Shown piece after piece: positions 1 to 8,542 of a stretch of 33,346 nt of DNA (the first letter of the stretch is position 1; each line of letters opens with the position of its first letter). The notes under the pieces were generated by a model. That model saw nothing but the letters and a program-made list of their open reading frames with translations, had not been told where the DNA came from and did not search any database. The DNA lies in assembly GCA_047975295.1 (NCBI GenBank), contig JBKEDH010000041.1, positions 1-33,346 of the forward strand. Reading direction: 5' to 3'. The DNA is from JBKEDH01 sp047975295. Its GTDB lineage: Bacteria; Bacteroidota; Bacteroidia; Flavobacteriales; Flavobacteriaceae. The position numbers and the translations under genes are program-made.

Positions 1-523
1 CAAAATATTCTTTAGGTAAATTTATGTTTTTAATAATTTCGCCTGTTTTATGGTTTGTTTTCCTAAGTTTCGATTCGCCGTACTGTCCCGTGCTTTCGTA
101 AAGAATACCGTCGTAAAATTCCAAGCCCTGTGTGTACGACGTTATATCGTGCGGGTATTGGTTAATAATGTTATAGGTGAAAATTTTTGGGGCTTGGTCG
201 TTCAGTATGGTAATCGAGGTGTTTGCCGTTTGTTTTTCGCCATTGGAAAAAATAGTGGCTTCTATATTATGTTTGCCCAGTTTAAAGTTGCTTAATGCCG
301 AGGAGGCCTCGATAGGCAATCCGTTTAAGGCGTAAATTACCGAGTCCGCAATTTTGTTCTTTTTGCTTTCAACAGACAGTAAAAGTGTTTTGTTTATGGC
401 AATATCGCCTTTTTCGGCATTGGTTTTAATACTGAAATCGTTTTTTTTGCTTCCCGTACCAAACCCACAGGAAATAAAAACGGTATTTAAAAGTATGATT
501 GTAAGGTGTTTAATGAAACCCAT
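1..523 (-). CDS. Glutaminyl-peptide cyclotransferase, N-terminal part (runs off window)
   Basis: Read on the minus strand, an ATG at 523 opens a frame that continues off the left edge (about 174 residues seen). The start has a lipoprotein signal (FISC lipobox near residue 19), then a beta-rich N-terminal stretch. After that comes YTQGLEFYDG, followed by LYESTGQYGES, which are hallmark motifs of the plant/bacterial type glutamine cyclotransferase beta-propeller family. The enzyme cyclises N-terminal glutamine to pyroglutamate on exported proteins, and the lipobox places it outside the cytoplasmic membrane. An in-frame ATG at 541 is an alternative start; 523 is preferred because it gives a compact signal peptide. 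The 3' part is outside the window. Confidence 0.85.
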   Translation of the reverse strand, partial: MGFIKHLTIILLNTVFISCGFGTGSKKNDFSIKTNAEKGDIAINKTLLLSVESKKNKIADSVIYALNGLPIEASSALSNFKLGKHNIEATIFSNGEKQTANTSITILNDQAPKIFTYNIINQYPHDITSYTQGLEFYDGILYESTGQYGESKLRKTNHKTGEIIKNINLPKEYF

Positions 524-576
524 AAGTGCTAAATTTTCCATGCAAGATATTTATTTAAAATCAGTTTGAAAAATCA

Positions 577-606
577 TTGTGAAAATTTTAAAAGGTTGTA
601 TATTTG
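577..606 (+). promoter_or_regulatory. Bacteroidetes-type promoter for SRP RNA
   Basis: A TTG at 577-579 is separated by 19 nt from TATATTTG at 599-606, a match to the Bacteroidetes -33/-7 consensus (TTG, about 19 nt, TAnnTTTG). Transcription would start a few bases downstream, right at the beginning of the SRP RNA. Confidence 0.8.
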
Positions 607-611
607 CACTC

Positions 612-705
612 GGCAAGTCCTACACAACCAGCTCCTGTTGAATCCTCCAGGGCGGGAACGCAGCAAAGGTAAATGGTCGTAGCGGTGTGATGTAGGTAGC
701 TTGCC
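612..705 (+). ncRNA. ffs: Signal recognition particle RNA (4.5S type, small bacterial form)
   Basis: The ends GGCAAG and CTTGCC pair to close a long hairpin. The apical part contains CAGGGCGGGAACGCAGCAA, which carries the conserved GGAA-type tetraloop and the asymmetric loop bound by the Ffh M domain. The length of about 94 nt fits the Bacteroidetes small SRP RNA. A T-run at 706-711 directly after the closing helix should terminate transcription. With Ffh it targets nascent membrane proteins to FtsY. The strong promoter just upstream supports a stand-alone RNA gene. Confidence 0.93.
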
Positions 706-770
706 TTTTTTATGTCTTCATTTTTTTTTAAAATCTACTTAACTTTATTGTTCAAAATAAATTCGAGCTT

Positions 771-1574
771 ATGCATAAAGTTGTTTTAATTACAGGTGGT
801 TCTTCTGGAATAGGTAAATCGATTGGCGAATATCTTATTGAAAGAAATTTTAAGGTGTATGGTACAAGCCGAACTCCAGAAAAGTATAAAAAGAGTAAGT
901 TTCCCATTTTAAAACTTGATGTAAAAAATACCGAAACCATAAAAACAACGGTAGATACTATTATACTTAGTGAAGGTAGATTGGATGTACTTATAAATAA
1001 CGCAGGTGTGGGCATAACCGGAGCAATAGAAGAAATACCGGAAACCGAGATAAAAAACCATTTCGAAACAAATTTATTTGGTCCCATTAATGTTATAAAG
1101 GCCGTATTGCCACAAATGCGTAGGCAAAATAGCGGATTAATTATAAATATAACATCTATAGCAGGGTATATGGGCTTGCCTTACCGTGGTATTTATAGCG
1201 CCAGTAAAGGTGCTTTAGAACTTATAACCGAAGCATTTAGAATGGAACTTAAAGATTTTGGTATTAATATGGCCAATATTGCTCCCGGCGATTTTGCCAC
1301 TAATATAGCTGCCGGACGCTACCACGCACCATTATTGGACAATTCGCCTTATAAAATACCTTATGGAAATACGCTAAAATTAATGAACGCGCATGTTGAT
1401 GGTGGAAGCCATCCCGATATTATGGCAAAGGCCGTTTTTAAGGTAATCTGTGCCAAAGACCCTAAAGCACATTATAAAGTTGGGAGCTTTATGCAAAAGT
1501 TTTCAATTGTACTAAAACGGATATTACCTGACAAGATTTACGAAAAAATGTTGATGAACCATTATAAACTGTAA
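771..1574 (+). CDS. SDR family NAD(P)-dependent oxidoreductase
   Basis: This 267-residue protein is a classical short-chain dehydrogenase/reductase. It has the Rossmann dinucleotide motif TGGSSGIG (residues 8-15), NNAG at 76-79, and the catalytic Ser129, Tyr142 and Lys146 in the YSASK context. The motif GTSR after beta-2 hints at NADP(H) preference, which is an inference. The substrate cannot be told from sequence; the overall form resembles cytosolic SDRs acting on ketones or steroids. It stands alone behind the SRP RNA and runs convergent to the next gene, with only 45 bp between the stop codons. Confidence 0.93.
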   Translation: MHKVVLITGGSSGIGKSIGEYLIERNFKVYGTSRTPEKYKKSKFPILKLDVKNTETIKTTVDTIILSEGRLDVLINNAGVGITGAIEEIPETEIKNHFETNLFGPINVIKAVLPQMRRQNSGLIINITSIAGYMGLPYRGIYSASKGALELITEAFRMELKDFGINMANIAPGDFATNIAAGRYHAPLLDNSPYKIPYGNTLKLMNAHVDGGSHPDIMAKAVFKVICAKDPKAHYKVGSFMQKFSIVLKRILPDKIYEKMLMNHYKL

Positions 1575-1619
1575 TGGCAGTTCTAAATAAATAAAATTAT
1601 CTTAAACTAGTTATAATAT

Positions 1620-3041
1620 TTAGCGATTTATAGCACCCAGAAGTTGTTCTTCGAACCTCACCGAAAAAATATTGGCATTGCCATTAACAATATATTTTCT
1701 TTTATCTATAATAAAAGCTTTGGTAATGGGGTGAATGGCCAAAATTTCGGAAGATTCCTTGGGTGCCGAAAACACATATTCGTTAGTAAGCGGAAAGTGG
1801 TTGTTTATTAACAGTTCTTTAATAGTGTGTGGGTTACTTTTATCGGAATTAATAATAATAAAATCGACTTCCGGATATTTTATTTTAAGTTCTTTCACCT
1901 TGCGATGGCTCTGTAAAAAATGGTTAAAATAATCTTGAGACCAAAAACATATAACAGTAGGTTTATTAACTATATTTTGCAGTTTAAACTCAGCATTATT
2001 GTAGTCAACAATGGCTATGTTGGGTATTGTACTGCCAACCTTTAACTTGTTTGCAGACTCGACATAGCGTTTTAAGTGGGTCTTATCGGCATCGTTATTG
2101 GATTTACTTAAAAACGAGCTTAAAATTTTGGTATTGTCTTCGTTATTATGGCTTCTTGCTACATAGCTAATGGCAAAATGGAACAGAAAATCATCTTTTA
2201 TGGTACTGTTTTTTAAAAGGCTATCCGTAACTTCAAGTCTATCTAAATTAAAGCAAACAGAACTTCTTTTAAAAGGCTTGCTTGTGTCCTGCTTTGTGTG
2301 TTTGCTTAGTGCAATACTGTTAATGTTGTGCCTTAAAAAGGTTCTGTAATAATCGTAAGTATTAAATAAGGTGTCGTTGTAGTTAACATCTTTTCTGTAG
2401 TCGTAATAACCTTTGGGCAACGATTGCAATATTTTGTATTTATCCCTACCATAATGTACAAACGGATAGATTTCTTTGGCAGAGTAATAGCTGTATTTTA
2501 TGTTAGCTTGGGCTATGTTATTAAAAAGCTTAGAAGTTTTATTACTGTTTTTAAACAACTTTAGCCGTTCCAGTTTTAAATCCTTTATAGAATCGACTTT
2601 ATATTCGTAAATATTGGGCGGTAGTTGGCAGTATTTAAAAATTGTTTTTTCCAAACGTTCATTTTCTAAAAACTCTTCAATTAAATAATTATTTTTTTTG
2701 TTGCCGTTCCCTGTAAATACTAACGATTCATCAAATTCCAAAGTATTAAGTCTTAGTAATATACTATCTTGTGGTTCTAATAAAACCATTTGTACCTCAC
2801 CTTCGTGACGAAATGTATAAAGCCCTGGTTTTAAGTTTTTTATTTTATACAAAAATTTGCCTCTACCATCTATTTTTATAGAGTCGATGGTAACATTGTC
2901 TTTCGAGAGTACAACAATATTGTTTTCGCCGGGTTGTTTTATTATTTGTCCACCCAGATAAGCAAAGTTATTTTTACTTTTATTGTTATTGCAACTAAAA
3001 AGAAAAATGGTTAATAATATTCCAGAAAAAAAGTATTTCAT
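1620..3041 (-). CDS. Lipoprotein with thioredoxin-like fold lacking redox cysteines
   Basis: The 473-residue protein begins with a signal peptide and lipobox (LFSC, Cys17). A beta-rich N-terminal domain of the DUF4369 kind seen before TlpA-like domains follows (roughly residues 25-120), then an alpha-helical middle. The C-terminal part, from about 335 on, has the TlpA/AhpC-like pattern VGSTIPNIAIVDYN, then PTVICFWSQDYF and a long helix. Where TlpA proteins carry WCxxC this protein has WSQDY, so it cannot do dithiol chemistry. The family is common in Bacteroidetes, where members are exposed lipoproteins of mostly unknown role. Function here is not known. Confidence 0.75.
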   Translation of the reverse strand: MKYFFSGILLTIFLFSCNNNKSKNNFAYLGGQIIKQPGENNIVVLSKDNVTIDSIKIDGRGKFLYKIKNLKPGLYTFRHEGEVQMVLLEPQDSILLRLNTLEFDESLVFTGNGNKKNNYLIEEFLENERLEKTIFKYCQLPPNIYEYKVDSIKDLKLERLKLFKNSNKTSKLFNNIAQANIKYSYYSAKEIYPFVHYGRDKYKILQSLPKGYYDYRKDVNYNDTLFNTYDYYRTFLRHNINSIALSKHTKQDTSKPFKRSSVCFNLDRLEVTDSLLKNSTIKDDFLFHFAISYVARSHNNEDNTKILSSFLSKSNNDADKTHLKRYVESANKLKVGSTIPNIAIVDYNNAEFKLQNIVNKPTVICFWSQDYFNHFLQSHRKVKELKIKYPEVDFIIINSDKSNPHTIKELLINNHFPLTNEYVFSAPKESSEILAIHPITKAFIIDKRKYIVNGNANIFSVRFEEQLLGAINR

Positions 3042-3232
3042 ATAGTTCCCCTTCGCCCAATATAACAGATCTATTTAAAAATAGAGATTGTATTTTTACA
3101 GACCATAAGCAATTTTGTACAAAAATATGGCTTGTAAATGTTAACTGCTGTTAAGGCGCTGTTAAATGTTAAGTACTTGTATAGGCATAAAAATTAAATA
3201 AATTGAAGTTTCGACTTGCCGAAGTAATTTTC

Positions 3233-3240
3233 TACTTTTG
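3233..3240 (+). promoter_or_regulatory. Probable -7 element of the ABC-F gene
   Basis: TACTTTTG matches the Bacteroidetes -7 consensus TAnnTTTG. No exact TTG sits at the ideal 19-nt spacing (TCG is there). If active, transcription starts near 3246, after the upstream in-frame ATG at 3203 and before the ATG at 3287. This favours 3287 as the true start. Confidence 0.5.
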
Positions 3241-3286
3241 CATAAATTTTTTTAGAAGATTAAACGGAAAAGAAACCAAAATAGTT

Positions 3287-4906
3287 ATGTTATCAGTATC
3301 AAATTTATCAGTACAGTTCGGTAAACGTGTTTTGTTCGACGAGGTAAATACCACTTTTATCTCTGGCAATTGTTACGGCATTATAGGAGCCAATGGTGCA
3401 GGAAAATCGACTTTTCTAAAAATTCTTTCCGGCAAACAGGAAGCCACTTCGGGGCGTGTACACTTGGAGCCCGGAAAGCGGATGTCGGTATTGGAGCAAA
3501 ACCATAATCTGTACGACGAACATACCGTTTTAGAAACAGTTTTAATGGGAAACAAGCCCCTGTTTGAAGTAAAATCGAAAATGGATGCTTTATATGCCGA
3601 TTATACCGATGAAAATGCCGAGAAAATTGGCGAACTTCAGGTAACATTCGAAGAAATGAATGGTTGGAATGCCGAGAGCGATGCTGCTGCATTACTGTCT
3701 AATTTAGATATTAAGGAAGAGCTGCATTATACCTTAATGAAAGATTTGGACGGTAAGCAAAAAGTACGTGTGCTTTTGGCACAGGCACTATTTGGCAATC
3801 CGGATGTATTGATTATGGACGAACCTACCAACGATTTGGATTATGAAACCATTTCGTGGTTAGAAAACTTTTTGGCCAACTACGATAACTGCGTTATTGT
3901 CGTATCGCACGACCGTCACTTTCTCGATGCCGTTTGTACACATATTTCCGATATCGACTTTGGAAAAATAAACAATTATTCGGGTAACTATACGTTTTGG
4001 TACGAGTCGTCTCAATTAGCTGCACGTCAACGAGCACAGCAAAATAAAAAGGCTGAAGAAAAGAAAAAGGAACTGGAAGAATTCATTCGTCGTTTTTCTG
4101 CCAATGTAGCCAAAAGCAAACAGGCCACAAGTAGAAAGAAAATGATCGATAAACTTAATATTTCCGATATTAAACCAAGTAGTCGCCGTTATCCTGCCAT
4201 TATTTTTGAACGTGATAGAGAAGCGGGCGACCAAATTTTAAATATTGAAGAATTAGAAGCTTCAATTGATGGCGAGTTGCTATTTAAAAATATTAACCTA
4301 AATCTGGCAAAAGGCGATAAAGTGGTCGTATTTTCGAGAGATTCGAGAGCAACAACAGCATTCTATCAAATTTTGAACAATAAACAACAAGCCGATTCCG
4401 GAAAATTTGAATGGGGTATTACTACAACACAATCGTATTTGCCATTGGACAATAGTGAGTATTTTAAAAATGACCTTACTTTGGTCGATTGGTTGCGCCA
4501 ATGGGCAACTACCGACGAAGAACGGGAAGAAGTTTACATTCGTGGATTTTTAGGTAAAATGATTTTTAGTGGTGAAGAAGCACTTAAAAAATCGAATGTT
4601 CTTTCGGGGGGCGAAAAAGTACGCTGTATGCTAAGTCGGATGATGATGATAAGAGCCAATGTACTTATGCTGGATGAACCCACCAACCATTTGGATTTGG
4701 AAAGTATTACAGCCTTTAATAATTCGCTAAAAAACTTTAAGGGGACTGTTTTGTTTACGACCCACGACCACGAATTTGCGCAAACCGTTGCCAATAGAGT
4801 AGTGGAGCTAACGCCAAAAGGGGTTATAGATCGCTATACAACATTTGATGAATACATGCAAGACCCAAAAATAAAGGAACTTCGTGACAATATGTACGCA
4901 AAATAA
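3287..4906 (+). CDS. ABC-F family ATPase, YbiT-like ribosome-associated factor
   Basis: From ATG 3287 the protein has 539 residues and two ABC domains with no membrane segments, typical of translation-associated ABC-F proteins; length and N-terminus match YbiT (about 530 aa). The first domain has an intact Walker A (GANGAGKST, residues 34-42) and Walker B (LIMDEP), but its signature is LMKDLDGKQ instead of LSGGQ. A charged linker (about 245-310, RFSANVAKSKQATSRKK) is the ABC-F P-site-tRNA interaction motif. The second domain has an intact signature (LSGGEK, about 438) and Walker B (LMLDEP), but its Walker A is replaced by VFSRDSRATT (about 347-356). One composite ATP site is therefore canonical and the other degenerate. 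An upstream extension to 3203 reads through the likely promoter and is rejected. Confidence 0.92.
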   Translation: MLSVSNLSVQFGKRVLFDEVNTTFISGNCYGIIGANGAGKSTFLKILSGKQEATSGRVHLEPGKRMSVLEQNHNLYDEHTVLETVLMGNKPLFEVKSKMDALYADYTDENAEKIGELQVTFEEMNGWNAESDAAALLSNLDIKEELHYTLMKDLDGKQKVRVLLAQALFGNPDVLIMDEPTNDLDYETISWLENFLANYDNCVIVVSHDRHFLDAVCTHISDIDFGKINNYSGNYTFWYESSQLAARQRAQQNKKAEEKKKELEEFIRRFSANVAKSKQATSRKKMIDKLNISDIKPSSRRYPAIIFERDREAGDQILNIEELEASIDGELLFKNINLNLAKGDKVVVFSRDSRATTAFYQILNNKQQADSGKFEWGITTTQSYLPLDNSEYFKNDLTLVDWLRQWATTDEEREEVYIRGFLGKMIFSGEEALKKSNVLSGGEKVRCMLSRMMMIRANVLMLDEPTNHLDLESITAFNNSLKNFKGTVLFTTHDHEFAQTVANRVVELTPKGVIDRYTTFDEYMQDPKIKELRDNMYAK

Positions 4907-4914
4907 AATAAAGA

Positions 4915-4944
4915 AAGGCTGCCTTAAAAAGGGCAGTCTTTTTT
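4915..4944 (+). terminator. Rho-independent terminator after ABC-F gene
   Basis: AAGGCTGCC (4915-4923) pairs with GGCAGTCTT (4932-4940), with one G-U pair, and a run of T follows. It sits 8 bp after the ABC-F stop codon. Confidence 0.8.
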
Positions 4945-5001
4945 GTATAGCCCTATAAAGTACATACAGATAAAGATTTTGGCTAATAATTTAAGCCAAT
5001 A

Positions 5002-5037
5002 AAAAAAGCCCATAAATATTAAGTTTAGGGCTTTTTT
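5002..5037 (-). terminator. Bidirectional terminator between ABC-F gene and tRNA-Lys
   Basis: AAAAAAGCCC-type arms (5002-5011 and 5028-5037) form a hairpin with A/T runs on both sides. It lies just downstream of the minus-strand tRNA-Lys gene and can serve both strands. Confidence 0.7.
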
Positions 5038-5055
5038 AAGTAATTTATTAAATAA

Positions 5056-5131
5056 TGGTGACCGGGCTGGGGCTCGAACCCAGGACCCTCTCCTTAAAAG
5101 GGAGATGCTCTACCAACTGAGCTACCCGGTC
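5056..5131 (-). tRNA. tRNA-Lys (anticodon TTT)
   Basis: On the minus strand a 76-nt cloverleaf starts GACCGGG and ends CCCGGTC-A-CCA, so the CCA end is encoded. The D-loop sequence AGCTCAGTTGGTAGAGC and the T-arm GGTTCGAGCCC are canonical. The anticodon loop is CTTTTAA, giving anticodon TTT for lysine. A promoter lies upstream and a terminator hairpin downstream, so it is a single-gene transcription unit. Confidence 0.97.
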
Positions 5132-5169
5132 TTAAAAAATGCAAACCAAACTACCATGGTTAGCGTGTG

Positions 5170-5199
5170 CAAATGTAATATCTATTTTTAATAAAACAA
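5170..5199 (-). promoter_or_regulatory. Bacteroidetes-type promoter for tRNA-Lys
   Basis: On the minus strand TTG (5197-5199) is followed after exactly 19 nt by TACATTTG (5170-5177), a full -33/-7 consensus. It directs transcription into the tRNA-Lys gene about 39 bp downstream. Confidence 0.8.
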
Positions 5200-5277
5200 C
5201 ACTTTTTTTAAAGATTTTTTTGTTTTTTTGCCTTTATCAATTGTATGTTTTTAATAATCAAATTATAGCATCTTAAA

Positions 5278-5799
5278 ATGATTGTAATTTTAATTGGATA
5301 TATGGCTTCTGGCAAGTCAACCATTGGAAAAATTTTAGCCAAAAAACTTAATTGCGAATTTCTTGATTTGGACAATTATATCGAATCTCAAGAAAATATG
5401 GTTATTTCGGATATATTTAAAAGTAAGGGTGAAATTTATTTTAGAAAAGCCGAAACAAAATATCTAAAAAAGGTTTTAAATACAAAATCGAAATTGGTGT
5501 TATCGTTGGGTGGTGGTGTACCATGCTATAATAACAACATGCAATTAATATTAACCGCCAAAAATGCGGTAAGTGTATATTTAAAAGCATCTATAAGTAC
5601 TTTAGCTAATAGGTTAAAGAACGAAAGTGCAAACCGTCCTATAATTGCTCATATCGATAACGAGGAACAATTATCCGAATTTATAGGAAAGCACCTGTTC
5701 GAACGTTCCCCTTTCTATGTTCAAGCCAATAAAACTATAGTGGTAGATAAAAAAATAGAAACGGAAATTATAGAAGAAATTGTAGCAGGGCTATTTTAA
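5278..5799 (+). CDS. aroK: Shikimate kinase
   Basis: The 173-residue protein matches the usual length of shikimate kinase, which phosphorylates the shikimate 3-hydroxyl with ATP in the chorismate/aromatic amino acid pathway. Visible motifs are the Walker A GYMASGKS (7-14), the shikimate-binding DLD (30-32), FRKAE with Arg56, LGGGV (77-81) and the lid arginine in SANRP (Arg120). The protein is cytosolic. Its last 9 bp overlap the 3' end of the convergent phosphoribosyltransferase gene. Confidence 0.96.
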   Translation: MIVILIGYMASGKSTIGKILAKKLNCEFLDLDNYIESQENMVISDIFKSKGEIYFRKAETKYLKKVLNTKSKLVLSLGGGVPCYNNNMQLILTAKNAVSVYLKASISTLANRLKNESANRPIIAHIDNEEQLSEFIGKHLFERSPFYVQANKTIVVDKKIETEIIEEIVAGLF

Positions 5800-6294
5800 G
5801 GTTACCTCAAACAAATAATTATCTAACACAACATTTACGTGTTCGTGTAGTGATGTTGATAACGAAAGTCCTTTAAAATCTGCTTTTACGGGATATTTTT
5901 TGTGGTTCCGGTTTATCAATACAGCCGTTTTAAATTGTTTTAGGGGTACGTCCAGAAAGTGTTTTACACCATAAATAAGGGTAGTTCCCGAGTTTAAAAC
6001 ATCATCAATTAAAATTAACGATTTGTTTTTATAGTCATTGGGAGCAATCGTGGTTTGTATCGGCTCCCAAGGCTGTTTTTTATTTATGGTAACCTTGCAT
6101 AGTGTAGGGGTTATATCCGAAATTTTTTCGAGCTCGGTTTTTAACTTTTCGGCCAGAGTATAGCCGTTACTGGCAATACCTGCAAGGATAACTTCCTTTT
6201 CATTAACATTATTCTCGTATATCTGGAAAGCAATCCGTTTTATTTTACTGTTAATCTCGATATGGTTTAAAATTACAAGGGCTTTGGCATCCAT
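5791..6294 (-). CDS. Phosphoribosyltransferase family protein
   Basis: This 167-residue type I phosphoribosyltransferase has the PRPP-binding loop ILIDDVLNSGTTL (about 94-106) and an N-terminal PPi-loop region around AGIASNGYTLA. The fold and length resemble PyrR/hypoxanthine phosphoribosyltransferase-like proteins, but base specificity cannot be told from these motifs. The S4-domain gene lies 26 bp upstream on the same strand, so the two probably form a short operon. The 3' end overlaps aroK in convergent orientation. Confidence 0.85.
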   Translation of the reverse strand: MDAKALVILNHIEINSKIKRIAFQIYENNVNEKEVILAGIASNGYTLAEKLKTELEKISDITPTLCKVTINKKQPWEPIQTTIAPNDYKNKSLILIDDVLNSGTTLIYGVKHFLDVPLKQFKTAVLINRNHKKYPVKADFKGLSLSTSLHEHVNVVLDNYLFEVTLK

Positions 6295-6320
6295 GTTTAA
6301 AGTATTTTTATACTACAAAT

Positions 6321-6692
6321 TTACTCTTTTTCGGTTTTAAAATCGTCAATATCCCGACGGTCTTTTTTGGTAGGGCGTCCGGTTCCTTTTTTTCGGTAAT
6401 AATCCTTGGCAAATTTTAGTAATTCTTGGGTGTCGAATTCTTCTTTTGGTGTTAGATCGGTTCGGTAAATATCGACTAATTTAGCGCCTACACGGTTTTC
6501 GGGAATATCGTTAACCTTAATTTTATAATTAATCTGGTCTTTGCGCAGTTCTATAATGTCCAAAGTATAAACTTCTCTGCTGGGCTTTACCGTATCGCCG
6601 TTTATGCGTACATGTCCCTTTTTGCAAGCCGTGGTGGCCAAACTTCTGGTTTTGTAATATCTAATACACCATAAATACTTATCTATACGCAT
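6321..6692 (-). CDS. RNA-binding S4 domain protein, Hsp15-like
   Basis: The 123-residue protein starts with an S4 domain: MRIDKYLWCIRYYKTRSLAT, then CKKGHVRINGDTVKPSREV. This is the pattern of Hsp15 (HslR). A basic tail (KKGTGRPTKKDRR) follows and also fits the family. Hsp15 binds free 50S subunits carrying stalled nascent chains and helps recycle them. It is predicted to be the first gene of an operon with the phosphoribosyltransferase. Confidence 0.88.
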   Translation of the reverse strand: MRIDKYLWCIRYYKTRSLATTACKKGHVRINGDTVKPSREVYTLDIIELRKDQINYKIKVNDIPENRVGAKLVDIYRTDLTPKEEFDTQELLKFAKDYYRKKGTGRPTKKDRRDIDDFKTEKE

Positions 6693-6877
6693 ACCTTTAT
6701 TGTAAAAACAACGTTAATGTTTTTGTGCAAGATTGGTTTTAAATTGTATCTTGCAGCCTCAAAAATAAGGATTATTTAAATAATTGTTGAATTGGATTTG
6801 ATATTAAGTTTTAATCACACAGCGGAATGTTAATTTGAGTGTTCCGTGTAACCATTAGAAAACAATAAATATAACAC

Positions 6878-7822
6878 ATGAAATTAAGAAAAATTTACCT
6901 TTTGGTTTTAGGTATGGTGTTAACCATTGCAGCCTGTAATAAAGACGACGATAGCGCTACGGTTGAAATGCGGGACAGAAGCGAACAGCAAGTGGCCGAT
7001 AAAGATAGCTTAATAAAGTATTTGAATACGCATTATTATAATTCAGAAGCTATTAGTAACGATGTGCCAAACCCGTTTATTAAAGATATTGTAATAACCG
7101 AACTTTTAGATGGTGAAACATTGCCCGAAGGCCACACCATGCTTATTGATGCCATAGAAACCAAAACCTGTGTATATGCTGAAACCGATTACGAATATTA
7201 TATTTTAAGGATAAACCAAGGAGGAGGTGAAAAAAAACCTGCTTTTACCGATAATGTTTTGGTAAATTATGAAGGTTTTACGTTAAGTGGAACCATTTTT
7301 GACAGTGCCGTAAATCCAGTGACATTCGATCTAATAACACTGTTAGAAGGGTGGCGAAGGGTTATGCCAGAGTTTAACGTGTCCGAAGGATATACCGAAA
7401 ATAACGATGGTACGGTAAGTTATAGCAATCCTGGTGTTGGTGTTATGTTTTTGCCTTCCGGCTTAGCTTATTTTAGTGGCTCGGGAACGGGTTATTCCGC
7501 TTATTCACCCTTAATTTTTAAGTTTGAATTGTTCCAGACCACCCAAAACGATCACGATGGCGACGGTGTACCGTCTTATTTGGAAGATATTAATGGCGAT
7601 GGCCAAATAACATTGGATAACAATACCAATGAAGCTGATGACACCGATGATGATACCGACGATGATGGCGTTCCAGATTATAGTGATACCGACGATGACG
7701 GTGATGGTGTTTTAACCAAATATGAAGATATTAATAATGATGGAGATCCAACCAACGACGATACAGACAACGATGGTATCCCTAATTATTTAGATAAGGA
7801 TTCGAAAGAATCTAATCAATAA
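6878..7822 (+). CDS. FKBP-type peptidyl-prolyl isomerase-like lipoprotein with Asp-rich calcium-binding tail
   Basis: The 314-residue protein has a lipoprotein signal with Cys20 (IAAC). Residues about 115-215 resemble an FKBP domain (DNVLVNYEGFTLSGTIFDSA, LLEGWRRVMPEF, VMFLPSGLAYFSG). The C-terminal 100 residues hold repeated DxDxDG motifs (DHDGDGVPSYLEDINGDGQ, DTDDDGVPDYSD, DNDGIPNYLD) of the thrombospondin type-3/calcium-binding kind. It should fold or scaffold proteins in the periplasm or at the outer membrane, with Ca2+ stabilising the tail. Several active-site aromatics of canonical FKBPs are hard to place, so isomerase activity is uncertain. Confidence 0.85.
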   Translation: MKLRKIYLLVLGMVLTIAACNKDDDSATVEMRDRSEQQVADKDSLIKYLNTHYYNSEAISNDVPNPFIKDIVITELLDGETLPEGHTMLIDAIETKTCVYAETDYEYYILRINQGGGEKKPAFTDNVLVNYEGFTLSGTIFDSAVNPVTFDLITLLEGWRRVMPEFNVSEGYTENNDGTVSYSNPGVGVMFLPSGLAYFSGSGTGYSAYSPLIFKFELFQTTQNDHDGDGVPSYLEDINGDGQITLDNNTNEADDTDDDTDDDGVPDYSDTDDDGDGVLTKYEDINNDGDPTNDDTDNDGIPNYLDKDSKESNQ

Positions 7823-7903
7823 GGAAGTTACTCTAATCTTGGTTACAAAAAAATAACTAATCCTCTATTGATTAAGAGATAAAGGTAATTTTTATCGTGT
7901 ACT

Positions 7904-7942
7904 AAAAAAATACCCCAATTGAAAACATTGGGGTATTTTTTT
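7904..7942. terminator. Bidirectional terminator between FKBP gene and beta-barrel gene
   Basis: ATACCCCAA and TTGGGGTAT form a strong stem flanked by A-run and T-run on either side. The flanking genes converge, so it can end both transcripts. Confidence 0.88.
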
Positions 7943-7957
7943 AAAGAATTGGTCCAA

Positions 7958-8542
7958 CTATAAAAGAATGGACAAACTTAAAACAAGTTGTTCTGGTCTG
8001 GTATCGATTCTGCTAATATCAATGCCATTATTACCCAGAAAAGTGGCTTCATTTTTGCTAAATCCACGTTCGTACCTTAAATCCAGTCCAATTTTGTTAA
8101 AACTAACACCAACGCCAAAGTTTAGCCCTACTGAAAAATCTTTTTCAATATCGTTTATGGCAATACCGTCAAATTTAGAATCCAAAATATATTGTAGCGA
8201 AGGCCCGATAAAAGCATGTAAGGGACCAATAACTTTTACACCCACCAAAAGCGGAGCATCTAATTTTTGCATTTTAAAATTATCGTCATCATAATCACTT
8301 TTGGTGGCTGTATATACCAGCTCGGGCTTAAAATAGATTTGGTCTCCAATTTTTCCAAATACCCCAATGTGGTAGCCCACATTTCTTTCCGGATGTTTTG
8401 CGTTCGTTGTGGCCGATTCGAAATAATCGCCATTGCCATTGTAATTTAAACCACCTTTTATACCAAAACCAAAACCGTTTTGAGCCGTAATGGTAAAAGG
8501 AGTTACAATAGCTACTGCTAAAATTAAAAATACTTGTTTCAT
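7958..8542 (-). CDS. Outer-membrane beta-barrel (porin family) protein
   Basis: From the ATG at 8542 the protein has 194 residues: signal peptide MKQVFLILAVAIVTPFTITAQ, then alternating beta strands (GFGFGIKGGLNYN, IYFKPELVYTATKSDYD, VGLNFGVGVSF, IGLDLRYERGF), ending LVLSLSILL. This is the PF13568-like 'outer membrane beta-barrel' family common in Bacteroidetes, probably an 8-strand barrel. Substrate or role is unknown. A frame extension to 8587 adds 15 residues before the signal peptide and is not preferred. Confidence 0.85.
   Translation of the reverse strand: MKQVFLILAVAIVTPFTITAQNGFGFGIKGGLNYNGNGDYFESATTNAKHPERNVGYHIGVFGKIGDQIYFKPELVYTATKSDYDDDNFKMQKLDAPLLVGVKVIGPLHAFIGPSLQYILDSKFDGIAINDIEKDFSVGLNFGVGVSFNKIGLDLRYERGFSKNEATFLGNNGIDISRIDTRPEQLVLSLSILL

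Noticed and set aside
50..295. Plus-strand 81-aa frame at the left edge
   Set aside because: It is antisense to the clearly recognisable glutaminyl-peptide cyclotransferase.
3115..3175. Several GTTAA/TGTTAA motifs before the ABC-F gene as an operator
   Set aside because: The motifs are short and irregularly spaced in AT-rich DNA; nothing else in the window shares the pattern.
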